A stretch of DNA of 54,608 nt. It comes from Prevotella sp. (GTDB taxonomy: Bacteria > Bacteroidota > Bacteroidia > Bacteroidales > Bacteroidaceae). Numbering within the stretch: the stretch's first letter is position 1; each line of letters starts with the position of its first letter. Below the pieces are notes generated by a model. The model did not search any database. It was not told where the DNA came from and saw only the letters and a program-made list of their open reading frames with translations. The stretch lies in assembly GCA_024688365.1 (NCBI GenBank), contig JAILEG010000040.1:1-54608 (forward strand), written 5' to 3'. The position numbers and the translations under genes are program-made. Shown here piece by piece: positions 1 to 7,680 of this stretch.

Positions 1-584
1 AGGACTGGCAAATGCTTCGTGACATAAGCCAGGATCATGGGCGCTACAAGTACCAGGCACACCTTATAAAGAATAAGGAGGAAGGCACTTACGAAGGTCA
101 TCCCCACACCTGGCTCTATCAATGGGAAACAGATGGGGATAAGCACAGCACAGATAAAATTGGACAGAAAGGTGTAAGTGGTCATCTCCTCCAGGTTGCC
201 ACCTAACTTCTGAGTCACCACTGCTGCTGCCGATGCACACGGCCCTATGATGCAGGTGAGGATGGCTTCCAGCAAAATAAGTCCCTCACCCGTAACATGA
301 AACGCAAGGATGGTCCCGACAATGATAGCAACGAAAGCCACCTGAAAGATGCCAACCCACAGATGCCACTTTACAGGAACAAGTTTCCGGAAGTCGACCT
401 TGCAGAAAGTGACATACAGGACAAGGAACATGAAAAGCGGAAGAATGGCATCAAAGATGGGACTGAAGAAAGCTGCAGCCCCGTCCAATGCCGGAATAAG
501 GGCAAAGACCAGATACACAAGGGCACCAGTCCCTATTGACACCGGAAGCGTCCAATCCTTTATAAAACGAATCATATTTTTCAT
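1..584 (-). CDS. Bile acid:sodium symporter (BASS)-type transporter, 3'-truncated by window edge
   Basis: The reverse strand is open from ATG at 584 (MKNMIRFIKDWTLPVSIG) to the window edge, giving about 194 residues of a polytopic inner-membrane protein. Six or so hydrophobic segments can be read (for example around residues 13-30, 40-60 and 75-95). A conserved-looking stretch GPCASAAAVVTQKLGGN resembles the GP-small-residue motif of the SBF/BASS fold, a family that moves organic anions with Na+. The start is preceded by AGAGAG. The C-terminal part is missing, so the substrate cannot be called. An AEC-type carrier is the main alternative. The nearest good promoter box is about 360 nt upstream (947-954). 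Confidence 0.55.
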   Translation of the reverse strand, partial: MKNMIRFIKDWTLPVSIGTGALVYLVFALIPALDGAAAFFSPIFDAILPLFMFLVLYVTFCKVDFRKLVPVKWHLWVGIFQVAFVAIIVGTILAFHVTGEGLILLEAILTCIIGPCASAAAVVTQKLGGNLEEMTTYTFLSNFICAVLIPICFPLIEPGVGMTFVSAFLLILYKVCLVLVAPMILAYVTKHLPV

Positions 585-685
585 CTCTCTTACCTAATCA
601 TTATATCCACACATACTTTCATCCTCATCAACGGTAACTCCTGAATGACCTCACCGATACAGGGACAAGGTCTTTGACACTTGGG

Positions 686-898
686 AAAGGTGCCCTTTAG
701 GACTATAAAAGATGCCCTTCAAGATCTCAAAACCCGCCCTTTCAATATAAAAAACAAATTATTCCACACTTATTTTTAATTTATTTTCGATCCGTTTTTA
801 ATTTATTTTCAATCCATTTTCAATCTATTTTTTATCACAAAAGGGCACCTTTCGGACTTCAAAAGGGCTGCTTTTGCACCGTCAGAGGGCACCTTTTC
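686..898. repeat. Inverted array of ~22-nt GGGCACC/GGTGCCC units
   Basis: On the + strand, AAAGGTGCCCTTT (686-698), AAAAGATGCCCTTC (707-720) and AAAACCCGCCCTTTC (729-743) follow each other at about 22-nt spacing. Across the AT-rich core come the opposite-strand units AAAAGGGCACCTTTCGG (839-855), AAAAGGGCTGCTTTTG (861-876) and AGAGGGCACCTTTTC (884-898), again about 22 nt apart. The whole is a loose three-against-three inverted repeat. Spacing near two helical turns could suit protein binding, or this may be a dispersed intergenic repeat of the genus. Confidence 0.6.
771..833. repeat. AT-rich imperfect tandem repeat
   Basis: Three imperfect units of the type TTTTTAATTTATTTTCgATCC follow one another (771-833), with cores ATTTTCGATCC, ATTTTCAATCC and ATTTTCAATCT. 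They form the centre of the inverted GGGCACC array. No coding potential. Confidence 0.5.
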
Positions 899-946
899 AA
901 AGCCCACAGCTGCTATATCTGCAATTACCATAGTCATAAACGCGTG

Positions 947-954
947 CAAAGGTA
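947..954 (-). promoter_or_regulatory. Bacteroidetes -7 box TAccTTTG, possibly for the BASS transporter
   Basis: The reverse strand reads TACCTTTG, matching the Bacteroidetes sigma-ABfr -7 consensus TAnnTTTG. It is the only clear match upstream of the transporter. Used as such it would give a leader of about 355 nt containing the whole GGGCACC array. Confidence 0.4.
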
Positions 955-1034
955 CTGAAAAAGGCTGAGAATGAAGAGTTTTATCTCGTTGGCTTTCAAC
1001 CTTTTAACGTTTTTCACATTCAGGACACAGCACG

Positions 1035-1069
1035 AAAATGCCCTGCCAGCTTCACAGCTGACAGGGCAT
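1035..1069 (-). terminator. Intrinsic terminator of the Tyr/Asn-rich lipoprotein gene
   Basis: Arms ATGCCCTGCCAGC (1038-1050) and GCTGACAGGGCAT (1057-1069) pair over 13 bp with one G-T pair and a 6-nt loop. In the minus direction the stem is followed by TTT. It sits 38 nt past the stop of the lipoprotein gene. Confidence 0.7.
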
Positions 1070-1106
1070 CACTAATATTATGAAGCTGTCAAAAAATGAA
1101 TTCTCA

Positions 1107-1979
1107 TTATCTCTCGTGCAGGCGATTTACGGCATCGGCACTGCTCTTTGCGAAGTTGTTCTGAGTGGCATTACCAAAGGCCTTGCCCTGGCTTGCCCTG
1201 GTCTTCACACCTGGAGCTGCCTTGGCACCACTGGTCTGCTGACGGGCTAAATCGAGATACATCACATCCTCAGTATTTGTACTGAAGGCTGTCCCGAAGA
1301 AGGTGTCATAGCCTTTCTCCTTCTCATAGCCCAAATGGAAGCCAGCGTCCTTCGACTGGAGGTCAAGAACGAATATTGTACCTTTCTTAGTGTACTTGAT
1401 ATAGATGTCACCATCCTTGTCAACGTACCAAGAGAAATCCAAAGTCTGCTGATTGCCCTTTGCATCAGTATCAACCTCTACGCCATTTCCACTCAAGGAA
1501 GTACTTGATGAATTATACTGGAAGAACTTCATATTGGCGGTGAACTCATCGCGCACACGCTGCTTCGTCTTGTCATCAGTGTACTCATAACGCAGATTGC
1601 CTTCCCATTCTCCACAAAGGATCTGAGCCTCCGTCACCAAACTGTTGTCTTGAGAATTCTGTTGCTGGTTATAGTTATTGTTCCAGCTATAGCCACCGTT
1701 GTTGTAGTAGTCCCAATAGGCGGTACGGCTGGAACCTATGATATCCATGAACTGGTAGAACTCCTCAGTATAGGCATCTGGGTAGTTATAGTAGAACCAG
1801 TTGTAAGCCGTGTAATAGTCACTTCCATTGGGGAAAGTGTACCTATAATTGTTGACTGCATCGGTCACAAGCTCATTGTAATAATACCCATCATACAAAG
1901 GATCATCATCACAGCTTGTGAAGGTCAAGGGACTTGCAAGTACTGCAAGTGCCAGCATGAGTTTCGTTATTCGTTTCAT
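1107..1979 (-). CDS. Tyr/Asn-rich lipoprotein, function unknown
   Basis: A 290-residue predicted lipoprotein. MKRITKLMLALAVLASPLTF is a type II signal peptide and the lipobox TSC puts the acylated Cys at residue 23, followed by acidic DDD, a pattern often seen in surface-exposed Bacteroidetes lipoproteins. Residues about 27-110 are very rich in Tyr and Asn (YYYNE, NNNYNQQQN). Residues about 118-215 alternate hydrophobic and polar residues (CGEWEGNLRYEY, SWYVDKDGDIYIKY) like a lipocalin-type beta domain. The C-terminus is low-complexity. The frame stays open upstream to 2066, but a promoter box at 2025-2032 lies within that extension, so 1979 is the likely start. I do not recognise a family. 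Confidence 0.8.
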   Translation of the reverse strand: MKRITKLMLALAVLASPLTFTSCDDDPLYDGYYYNELVTDAVNNYRYTFPNGSDYYTAYNWFYYNYPDAYTEEFYQFMDIIGSSRTAYWDYYNNGGYSWNNNYNQQQNSQDNSLVTEAQILCGEWEGNLRYEYTDDKTKQRVRDEFTANMKFFQYNSSSTSLSGNGVEVDTDAKGNQQTLDFSWYVDKDGDIYIKYTKKGTIFVLDLQSKDAGFHLGYEKEKGYDTFFGTAFSTNTEDVMYLDLARQQTSGAKAAPGVKTRASQGKAFGNATQNNFAKSSADAVNRLHER

Positions 1980-2024
1980 AATCGTATTCTTTAAAATTTC
2001 TTCCTTTTGAGTTCTTAACTGCTG

Positions 2025-2032
2025 CAAAATTA
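2025..2032 (-). promoter_or_regulatory. -7 box TAatTTTG for the lipoprotein gene
   Basis: The reverse strand reads TAATTTTG, 46 nt upstream of the chosen ATG at 1979. It rules out the longer start at 2066 for a transcript begun here. Confidence 0.55.
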
Positions 2033-2181
2033 CATAATTATAGCAAAGGGAAAAGTGTAAAACCACTATTTGGCTGTAGGGAAATCCCTATTCAGCAAAG
2101 TGCATCCGCATGAGATTCTCCTGTTGCTTTAATTTTAGCACTTTTAAAGAAAGGATGAAGTGGAAAACAAAATAAAATTCG

Positions 2182-2189
2182 TACATTTG
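2182..2189 (+). promoter_or_regulatory. -7 box TAcaTTTG for glutathione peroxidase
   Basis: TACATTTG followed by GC, matching TAnnTTTG, with about 45 nt of leader before the ATG at 2240. No convincing -33 TTTG is present. Confidence 0.6.
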
Positions 2190-2239
2190 CAACACTGAAT
2201 AAGCAGTCATTTTATAAAAAGAGAAGATAAGACAAAGAA

Positions 2240-2788
2240 ATGAGAACAGTTTATGAATTCTCTGTCAAGGACAGAAAAGGTAAGGACGTTTCACTGAAAG
2301 AGTATGCCAACGAGGTACTGCTGATTGTCAACACGGCAACCAAGTGTGGCTTCACCCCTACTTATGAGGAGCTGGAGGCACTCTATGAGAAGTACCATGC
2401 GCAGGGATTTGAGATTCTCGATTTCCCTTGCAACCAGTTTGGCCAGCAGGCTCCGGGCACAGATGAGAGCATCCATGAATTCTGCAAGCTCACTTATGGC
2501 ACTGAGTTCCCACGCTTCAAGAAAGTGAAAGTGAACGGTGAGGATGCCGACCCTCTCTTCAAGTTCCTCAAGGAGCAGAAGGGATTTGCAGGTTGGGACG
2601 AGTCACACCCCATTTATCCTATCCTCGACAAGATGCTGTCAGAGGCTGACCCTGACTACAAGGAGAGCGCAGAGATAAAATGGAACTTCACCAAGTTCCT
2701 CGTCAACAAGAAGGGGCAGGTTGTTGCCCGCTTTGAGCCAACAGAGAAAGTTGAGAATATTGCCAAGCAGATAGAGGATCTGCTGTAA
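2240..2788 (+). CDS. Glutathione peroxidase-family thiol peroxidase
   Basis: A 182-residue cytosolic peroxidase of the GPx family, which reduces hydroperoxides; non-mammalian Cys forms usually take electrons from thioredoxin. The peroxidatic Cys is residue 36 in NTATKCGFTPTYEEL, so this is a Cys rather than selenocysteine enzyme. The FPCNQFGQQAPG motif (residues 62-73) supplies the catalytic Gln and KWNFTKFLV (near 147) the Trp and Asn of the tetrad. Length fits the family. It has its own promoter and terminator and is monocistronic, flanked by minus-strand genes. A role in peroxide defence is inferred from the family. Confidence 0.93.
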   Translation: MRTVYEFSVKDRKGKDVSLKEYANEVLLIVNTATKCGFTPTYEELEALYEKYHAQGFEILDFPCNQFGQQAPGTDESIHEFCKLTYGTEFPRFKKVKVNGEDADPLFKFLKEQKGFAGWDESHPIYPILDKMLSEADPDYKESAEIKWNFTKFLVNKKGQVVARFEPTEKVENIAKQIEDLL

Positions 2789-3099
2789 GAAAAAGAAGCA
2801 GGAACCTTTCCTCCTCATCACCCATCTCACACTATAAAATGGAGTAGAACAATTACTCCAACAGCGGAATTCGGATGGAAACAACAGGCCCAATCAGCTT
2901 ATAGAGATTTCTAATGCTGATGGGGCTTGTTGTTTTTGTTGATTTCGGTATTATCACCATTTCATCTAAATAGCAGGCTATCTTATATCACCCATACAAG
3001 AGCAGACACCTCGTCAGGCCACCCTTCCATCAATGACACTATGCTGACTGGCACACACACTTGCCTATCCCCATAGGTAAACTTAGTCACAGGACTGTC
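2789..3099. other. 311-nt gap between convergent genes
   Basis: It contains the peroxidase terminator (2880-2938). I see no gene, RNA or repeat in the remainder. Confidence 0.6.
2880..2938 (+). terminator. Intrinsic terminator after glutathione peroxidase
   Basis: Arms of 19 nt at 2880-2898 and 2916-2934 (AACAACAGGCCCAATCAGC against its near complement) pair with two mismatches around a 17-nt loop and run into TTTTTGTT on the + strand. Confidence 0.65.
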
Positions 3100-4572
3100 T
3101 CACCGCCCACTCCTCTCTTCGTTCAGAGAGAGTTTGGAAGAGAGAATCTTAGGCATGGAACCGCCCGATATGAGGCATAAGCCCACAAACGTCAACATTC
3201 CATTGAGCATCAGCAACTCATAGCCGAACTTATAACCTGCTGCATGGGAGACAATGGTGTCCAAAGCAAAACAGGCAAGTGGGCTGCCAACCGCAACGTA
3301 AGGTACCAACCTGTCATTCACCCTGCGCTTGGTCAACAGGCCAAAGGCAAAAAGTCCTAAAAGAGGTCCGTAAGTATAGGAGCAGAGGATATAGATGGCA
3401 TCAATAAGGCTGGTGGAATTTACGATACGGAACATAAGGATAAAAAGGGCGAAGACCACTGACATGCCAACATGCACGCCCTTACGCAGCCGCTCATTCT
3501 TCGGACGGTTGCAGATATCCACGCAGAAACTGGTGGTAAGGGCCGTAAGTGCTGAGTCGGCACTGGAGAAGCAGGCCGCCACAATTCCAACGGTGAACAG
3601 TATCACCACCAATGTACCCAGCTGCCCGCTGGCAACAGCCTGAAGCATAAGCTCATCAGGAACGGCAGGCAACGGCTGTCCCGTCCTATAGAAATACATC
3701 ATCAGCAGTACACCCAGTGAGAGAAAAAGCAGATTGGCCGGAGCAAAGGCGAAACCATAACTGCACATATCCTTCTGAGCCTCACGGAGTGTCTTGCAGG
3801 TGAGATTCTTCTGCATCATGTCCTGGTCAAGTCCTGTCATGACTATAACTATAAAGACACCGCTTAGAAACTGCTTCCAGAAGTTCTGCCGCGAAATCCA
3901 GTCATCGAACACGAATACACGTGAATGGCTGTCGGAGACGACAGTCTGGACGGCAGTCGCAAGATCCATTCCGAGCGCACCCACCACCTTATATATAATA
4001 AGAAGCAAGGCAAGCAACATACAGAACGTCTGAAAAGTGTCTGTAAGGACAAGCGTACGGATGCCCCCCCTGCGCGTATAAAGCCAGATCAGCATGACCA
4101 ACGTCACCACCGTTACAGGGAAAGGAACCCCATAGCCATCCAGCACAAAACGCTGGAGAATCATACAGACAACATAGAAGCGGACAGCGGCACCTGTCAT
4201 CTTGGAAAGTAAAAAGAACGAAGCCCCGGTCCTGTAACTGTGCAGCCCCAACCGCATCTGCAGATAAGAGTAGATTGTTGTCAGGCGCAAATGGTAATAA
4301 ACAGGAAGCAGAAGAAAGGCTACGGCAAAATATCCAAGGATGAATCCAAGACAGGTCTGCATGTAAGTCATATTGCTCGCCAACACCATTCCGGGCACAC
4401 TGACAAAGGTCACTCCGGAAATACTTGCCCCCACCATCCCGAAAGCCACAAGATACCAAGGCGACTTGCCGTTGGCACGGAAGAAGGCATCATTGTCAGC
4501 CTTATGCCCCGTAAGCCAGCTGATGAGCAATAGGATGGAAAAATATGCAAGAATAGTTCCTATGATAATCAT
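3100..4572 (-). CDS. Sodium:solute symporter (SSS/SSF family)
   Basis: A 490-residue integral membrane protein with about 12-13 hydrophobic segments and the SSF pattern ADNDAFFRANGKSPWYLVAF followed by GASISGVTFVSVPGM near residues 48-62. Later SSADSALTALTTSF (about 335) matches the conserved Na+-site helix of the family. These carriers couple Na+ entry to uptake of sugars, amino acids, sialic acid or other small solutes; the substrate cannot be told from sequence. It is divergent from the tryptophan synthase gene. The start at 4572 leaves a normal-length first helix but only a few nt of leader after the promoter box. Confidence 0.88.
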   Translation of the reverse strand: MIIIGTILAYFSILLLISWLTGHKADNDAFFRANGKSPWYLVAFGMVGASISGVTFVSVPGMVLASNMTYMQTCLGFILGYFAVAFLLLPVYYHLRLTTIYSYLQMRLGLHSYRTGASFFLLSKMTGAAVRFYVVCMILQRFVLDGYGVPFPVTVVTLVMLIWLYTRRGGIRTLVLTDTFQTFCMLLALLLIIYKVVGALGMDLATAVQTVVSDSHSRVFVFDDWISRQNFWKQFLSGVFIVIVMTGLDQDMMQKNLTCKTLREAQKDMCSYGFAFAPANLLFLSLGVLLMMYFYRTGQPLPAVPDELMLQAVASGQLGTLVVILFTVGIVAACFSSADSALTALTTSFCVDICNRPKNERLRKGVHVGMSVVFALFILMFRIVNSTSLIDAIYILCSYTYGPLLGLFAFGLLTKRRVNDRLVPYVAVGSPLACFALDTIVSHAAGYKFGYELLMLNGMLTFVGLCLISGGSMPKILSSKLSLNEERSGR

Positions 4573-4580
4573 AATGTCGG

Positions 4581-4588
4581 CAAAATTA
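4581..4588 (-). promoter_or_regulatory. -7 box TAatTTTG for the sodium:solute symporter
   Basis: The reverse strand reads TAATTTTG with only 8 nt between the box and the ATG at 4572, which implies a very short or absent 5' leader. Confidence 0.5.
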
Positions 4589-4631
4589 CGAAAAATCCCG
4601 TCATTCTGAGTCCTTAATAGGTTCTTTTTTG

Positions 4632-4639
4632 TATCTTTG
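4632..4639 (+). promoter_or_regulatory. -7 box TAtcTTTG for trpB
   Basis: TATCTTTGC matches TAnnTTTG and lies 53 nt before the trpB ATG. Confidence 0.6.
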
Positions 4640-4692
4640 CAGAAACAACCCCATACCCACAGAACATTTATCTATAAAAAACTTAGAACAAT

Positions 4693-6054
4693 ATGGCACA
4701 GCAGAAACGTTTTCTCCTGAACGAACAGGATATTCCGACACAGTGGTACAACATCCAGGCTGACATGCCCAACAAGCCGTTGCCACCGCTGAACCCGGCA
4801 ACCCATGAGCCAATGAAGGCGGAAGACCTTGCGCATATCTTCAACATGGAATGTTCCAAGCAGGAACTGGATTGCGAACACGCATGGATTGACATTCCGG
4901 AAGAGGTACTTGATATGTACAAGTACTACCGCTCAACACCGCTTGTACGTGCCTATGCCTTGGAGAAAGCACTCGACACGCCTGCCCATATCTACTTCAA
5001 GAATGAGAGTGTCAATCCCCTTGGCTCTCATAAGGTGAACTCTGCCATTCCTCAATGCTACTACTGCAAGAAGGAAGGTGTGACGAACGTGACCACTGAG
5101 ACGGGTGCCGGGCAATGGGGTGCCGCCCTGTCATATGCCGCAAAGGTCTTTGGACTGGAGGCCGCGGTCTATCAAGTGAAAATATCCATGCAGCAAAAAC
5201 CCTACCGCTCACTGATCATGCGGACCTTTGGCGCAACGGTTGAAGGCTCTCCCTCCATGTCGACCCGGGCAGGAAAGGACATCATCACCCGTGACCCAAT
5301 GCACCCAGGCTCATTGGGAACCGCCATATCTGAGGCCATCGAGCTGGCGACGACCACACCAAACTGTAAGTACACGTTAGGCTCCGTGCTGAATCATGTA
5401 GCCCTGCATCAGACCATCATCGGCCTGGAGGCTGAGAAGCAGATGGAAATGGCTGAGGAATATCCTGACAAAGTGATTGCCTGCTTCGGAGGTGGCAGTA
5501 ACTTCGGCGGTATCGCCTTTCCGTTCATGCGTCACAACATCCTTGGTGGGAAGAATACAGAATTCATTGCAGCAGAGCCAAGCAGCTGCCCGAAGCTGAC
5601 ACGTGGCAAGTTCGAATATGACTTCGGCGACGAGGCTGGCTATACGCCATTGCTTCCTATGTACACCTTAGGACATGACTTCAAGCCTGCCAATATCCAC
5701 GCAGGAGGCTTACGCTACCACGGTGCCGGCATGATAGTCAGCCAACTCATCAAGGACGGTTACATGCACGGCACAGACATTCCACAACTGGAGAGTTTTG
5801 AGGCCGGCATCCTCTTCTCCCGCACTGAGGGAATCATTCCCGCCCCAGAGAGCTGCCATGCCATTGCAGCTGCCATCCGTGAGGCAAAGAAGGCAAAGGA
5901 GGCCGGACAGAAGCAGGTAATCCTCTTCAACCTGTCCGGTCATGGACTGATTGACATGACGGCCTACGACAGCTACATCAATGGTGACCTGCGCAACTAC
6001 ACCCTCTCAGACGAGGACATAAACAGGAATCTTCAGGCTGTTCCACAGGTGTGA
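4693..6054 (+). CDS. trpB: Tryptophan synthase beta chain, TrpB2 type
   Basis: A 453-residue PLP enzyme that condenses indole with serine to tryptophan. Features are the PLP Lys in NPLGSHKVNSA (Lys114), the catalytic Glu in TTETGAGQWG (about 134-143) and the phosphate-binding loop CFGGGSNFGG (about 263-272). The long N-terminal extension and the LGSHKVN sequence, in place of the LNHTGSHKIN of classical TrpB1, mark the TrpB2 subgroup (about 420-460 residues). No trpA or other trp gene is adjacent, so it may salvage indole or act on another pool. Own promoter, and a strong shared terminator with the convergent pantothenate kinase gene. Confidence 0.9.
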   Translation: MAQQKRFLLNEQDIPTQWYNIQADMPNKPLPPLNPATHEPMKAEDLAHIFNMECSKQELDCEHAWIDIPEEVLDMYKYYRSTPLVRAYALEKALDTPAHIYFKNESVNPLGSHKVNSAIPQCYYCKKEGVTNVTTETGAGQWGAALSYAAKVFGLEAAVYQVKISMQQKPYRSLIMRTFGATVEGSPSMSTRAGKDIITRDPMHPGSLGTAISEAIELATTTPNCKYTLGSVLNHVALHQTIIGLEAEKQMEMAEEYPDKVIACFGGGSNFGGIAFPFMRHNILGGKNTEFIAAEPSSCPKLTRGKFEYDFGDEAGYTPLLPMYTLGHDFKPANIHAGGLRYHGAGMIVSQLIKDGYMHGTDIPQLESFEAGILFSRTEGIIPAPESCHAIAAAIREAKKAKEAGQKQVILFNLSGHGLIDMTAYDSYINGDLRNYTLSDEDINRNLQAVPQV

Positions 6055-6071
6055 GCAGCCTGCCATAGGCA

Positions 6072-6126
6072 AAAGAAGACGCAAAGCCCGGACGGACATT
6101 GTTCCTCCGGGCTTTGCGTCTTCTTT
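6072..6126. terminator. Bidirectional terminator between trpB and pantothenate kinase
   Basis: Perfect 21-bp inverted repeat (6072-6092 with 6106-6126, core GCAAAGCCCGGA) and a 13-nt loop. A-rich flanks on the left and T-rich flanks on the right fit termination on both strands between convergent genes. Confidence 0.9.
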
Positions 6127-6151
6127 CTCCAGCTGTTCGGATTACTGTCTC

Positions 6152-6988
6152 TTATCCATCTTTCTTCCCCATCCTGCTTGCCTGCAATGCAGCACCTATC
6201 GCCGTGCAGAACTCTGAATACTTGGGAATGATAAACCGCACATCATAGATTTTCTCCATAACAGGGAAAAGATACTCGCACTGCGGCAAGAGCGTAAGAT
6301 TGCCAATCAACACAAAATCACGTATATTGCTGTTCAGCGCACTCAGGATAGTCGCAGAGCCAATGGACTGCAGGACCATACCTATCAATCCCAAAGCAAT
6401 ATCCTCACGGCTGGCATTGGCCTGCGCATTGGCAAAAAGCGATGCCGTCGCATCCATCGGAAGTCCTGGAAGCGGCCGGCTGGAGATATCCTTTATTTGC
6501 AGATTGATACGGGATATGTCGCCATTCATCGCCAATGAGACTACCTCTTTCACATCATCAGTCTGAAGGAGCAGGCGGGACAAGCCGCTCAGCGTGCCAC
6601 CACCAATACCAATACCGCCTATATGACGTATCTCATCACCGTTGCAGAGAACAAGCGAGGTTCCCGTACCCATTGAGACTACAATCATACGCTGGAGCTT
6701 CGACTCATACTGGGCTCCCAGCCCATCGGCCAGAAACTCATCAGCTTTCTGTGTCGGGAGTCCATAGACAGGCTTGTCAATATAGGCGGCACCCACCCCC
6801 GTCAGCATGACCTGGTCAACATCAGAAAGCTCTATCTTGTTATCATACAAATATTTACCAAAAGCTCCATACAAGGATGTGACAGGATCAGTAGCCTTTA
6901 TACGCAAAGGTTTCACCACCTTCCCATCTCTGATCCCGACAATCTTTGTCGTCGAGATACCAACGTCAATTCCTATGGCTATCTTCAT
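6152..6988 (-). CDS. coaW: Type II pantothenate kinase
   Basis: A 278-residue ASKHA-fold kinase that phosphorylates pantothenate, the first step of CoA synthesis. N-terminal GIDVGISTTKIVGI is the phosphate-1 loop. VVSMGTGTSLVL (about 115-126) and GGIGIGGGTLSGLSRLLL (about 135-152) match the staphylococcal/eukaryotic type II PanK pattern, and FVLIGNLTLLPQ near the C-terminus is the adenosine motif. The frame is open to 7012, but MKIAIGIDVG at 6988 gives the family start and a promoter box at 7010-7017 overlaps the longer form. Monocistronic. Confidence 0.85.
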   Translation of the reverse strand: MKIAIGIDVGISTTKIVGIRDGKVVKPLRIKATDPVTSLYGAFGKYLYDNKIELSDVDQVMLTGVGAAYIDKPVYGLPTQKADEFLADGLGAQYESKLQRMIVVSMGTGTSLVLCNGDEIRHIGGIGIGGGTLSGLSRLLLQTDDVKEVVSLAMNGDISRINLQIKDISSRPLPGLPMDATASLFANAQANASREDIALGLIGMVLQSIGSATILSALNSNIRDFVLIGNLTLLPQCEYLFPVMEKIYDVRFIIPKYSEFCTAIGAALQASRMGKKDG

Positions 6989-7009
6989 ATACCGTTTATT
7001 AATAGAACG

Positions 7010-7017
7010 CAAAGGTA
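7010..7017 (-). promoter_or_regulatory. -7 box TAccTTTG for coaW
   Basis: The reverse strand reads TACCTTTGCG, 21 nt upstream of the ATG at 6988. Confidence 0.55.
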
Positions 7018-7100
7018 CGAAAAACTTAAGAGTTGAGAATGGATGCAGAGAGTTTTTGCAAAAAAAGGCAAAAACATTTTTCTATTTATCTGAAAATGAG

Positions 7101-7108
7101 TATCTTTG
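7101..7108 (+). promoter_or_regulatory. -7 box TAtcTTTG for the HU gene
   Basis: TATCTTTGCA, 56 nt before the HU ATG, in an A/T-rich upstream region. It probably drives HU, the 29-residue gene and perhaps RNase G. Confidence 0.65.
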
Positions 7109-7164
7109 CACTCCGTTATGACGAGAGAATAAAGAAATAAACATCAAAAAGAACAAAAAACGAA

Positions 7165-7443
7165 ATGACGAAAGCAGATATCATCAACGAGATAGCGACC
7201 TCAACTGGTATTGCAAAGAAAGACGTATCAGCTGTGGTTGAGTCCTTTATGGACGCTATCAAAGACAGTTTGTTGGACAAGAAAGAGAACGTATACCTGC
7301 GTGGTTTCGGTAGTTTTATCGTGAAGCACCGTGCGGAGAAGACTGCTCGCAACATCTCAAAGAACACGACAATCACCATCCCAGCTCACGACTTCCCAAG
7401 TTTCAAGCCTGCAAAGACTTTCATTGAGGACATGAAGAAATAA
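7165..7443 (+). CDS. hup: HU-family DNA-binding protein
   Basis: A 92-residue nucleoid protein. MTKADIINEIA is the usual HU/IHF N-terminus, followed by two helices. LRGFGSFIVKHRAEKTARN (about 49-67) is the conserved beta-saddle entry, then the DNA-grasping arm and IPAHDFPSFKPAKTF in place of the usual IPA...PxFKPGK. It bends and compacts DNA as a dimer. It leads a short + strand cluster with the 29-residue Lys/Arg-rich gene (41 nt downstream) and the RNase gene. Confidence 0.92.
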   Translation: MTKADIINEIATSTGIAKKDVSAVVESFMDAIKDSLLDKKENVYLRGFGSFIVKHRAEKTARNISKNTTITIPAHDFPSFKPAKTFIEDMKK

Positions 7444-7484
7444 GTAAACAATAAATATAATAACAACTTAAAACATTTAAAGCA

Positions 7485-7574
7485 ATGCCAAACGGAAAAA
7501 AGAAAAAGGGACACAAGATGGCTACGCACAAGCGTAAGAAGAGATTAAGAAAGAACAGACATAAGAGCAAGTAA
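7485..7574 (+). CDS. 29-residue Lys/Arg-rich protein (possible small ribosomal protein)
   Basis: An open frame from ATG 7485 to TAA 7574 encodes MPNGKKKKGHKMATHKRKKR followed by LRKNRHKSK, 29 residues with more than half Lys or Arg. The KRKKRLRKNRHK block resembles the basic core of AURKAIP1/COX24-type mini-proteins (bS22/mS38-like ribosomal proteins). I recall near-identical frames next to HU and RNase G in other Bacteroidetes, but could not check this here. Spacing (41 nt after HU) and codon use look genuine. It is too short for ordinary gene finders. Ribosome association is inference. Confidence 0.75.
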   Translation: MPNGKKKKGHKMATHKRKKRLRKNRHKSK

Positions 7575-7625
7575 GCCCCCCAAGGCTGAAAGCACTTACA
7601 AGACTTTCAAAACATGACGGGGCAT

Positions 7626-7680
7626 GTCATCGCAACAAACTCCTTTCCCTGGGAGTGCGACGACAGGTCTCGCTTTTTTA
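7626..7680 (+). promoter_or_regulatory. Structured leader or attenuator before RNase G
   Basis: A compound stem pairs GTC/GAC, TCGCA/TGCGA and CTCC/GGAG (7626-7643 with 7652-7664) and is followed by GTCTCGCTTTTTTA. It could end the HU transcript, or form a 5' leader hairpin through which the RNase controls its own mRNA, as known for E. coli rne. Confidence 0.45.

Larger units (their letters stand above)
585..1106. other. 522-nt gap with inverted array of GGGCACC units and AT-rich tandem core
   Basis: No gene is credible here; the two short overlapping + strand open frames at 297-597 lie opposite the transporter gene. The gap holds three GCCCTTT units on the + strand (686-743), an AT-rich imperfect tandem tract (771-833), three complementary GGGCACC units (839-898), a minus-strand promoter box (947-954) and the terminator of the downstream-lying lipoprotein gene (1035-1069). 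Confidence 0.7.

Noticed and set aside
297..597. Two short + strand frames (80 and 82 codons)
   Set aside because: They lie opposite the BASS-type transporter, whose hydrophobic helices are coherent on the minus strand.
686..898. CRISPR array or tRNA cluster in the GGGCACC gap
   Set aside because: Units are degenerate, inverted across the centre and have no spacer structure; no cloverleaf or T-loop motif was found.
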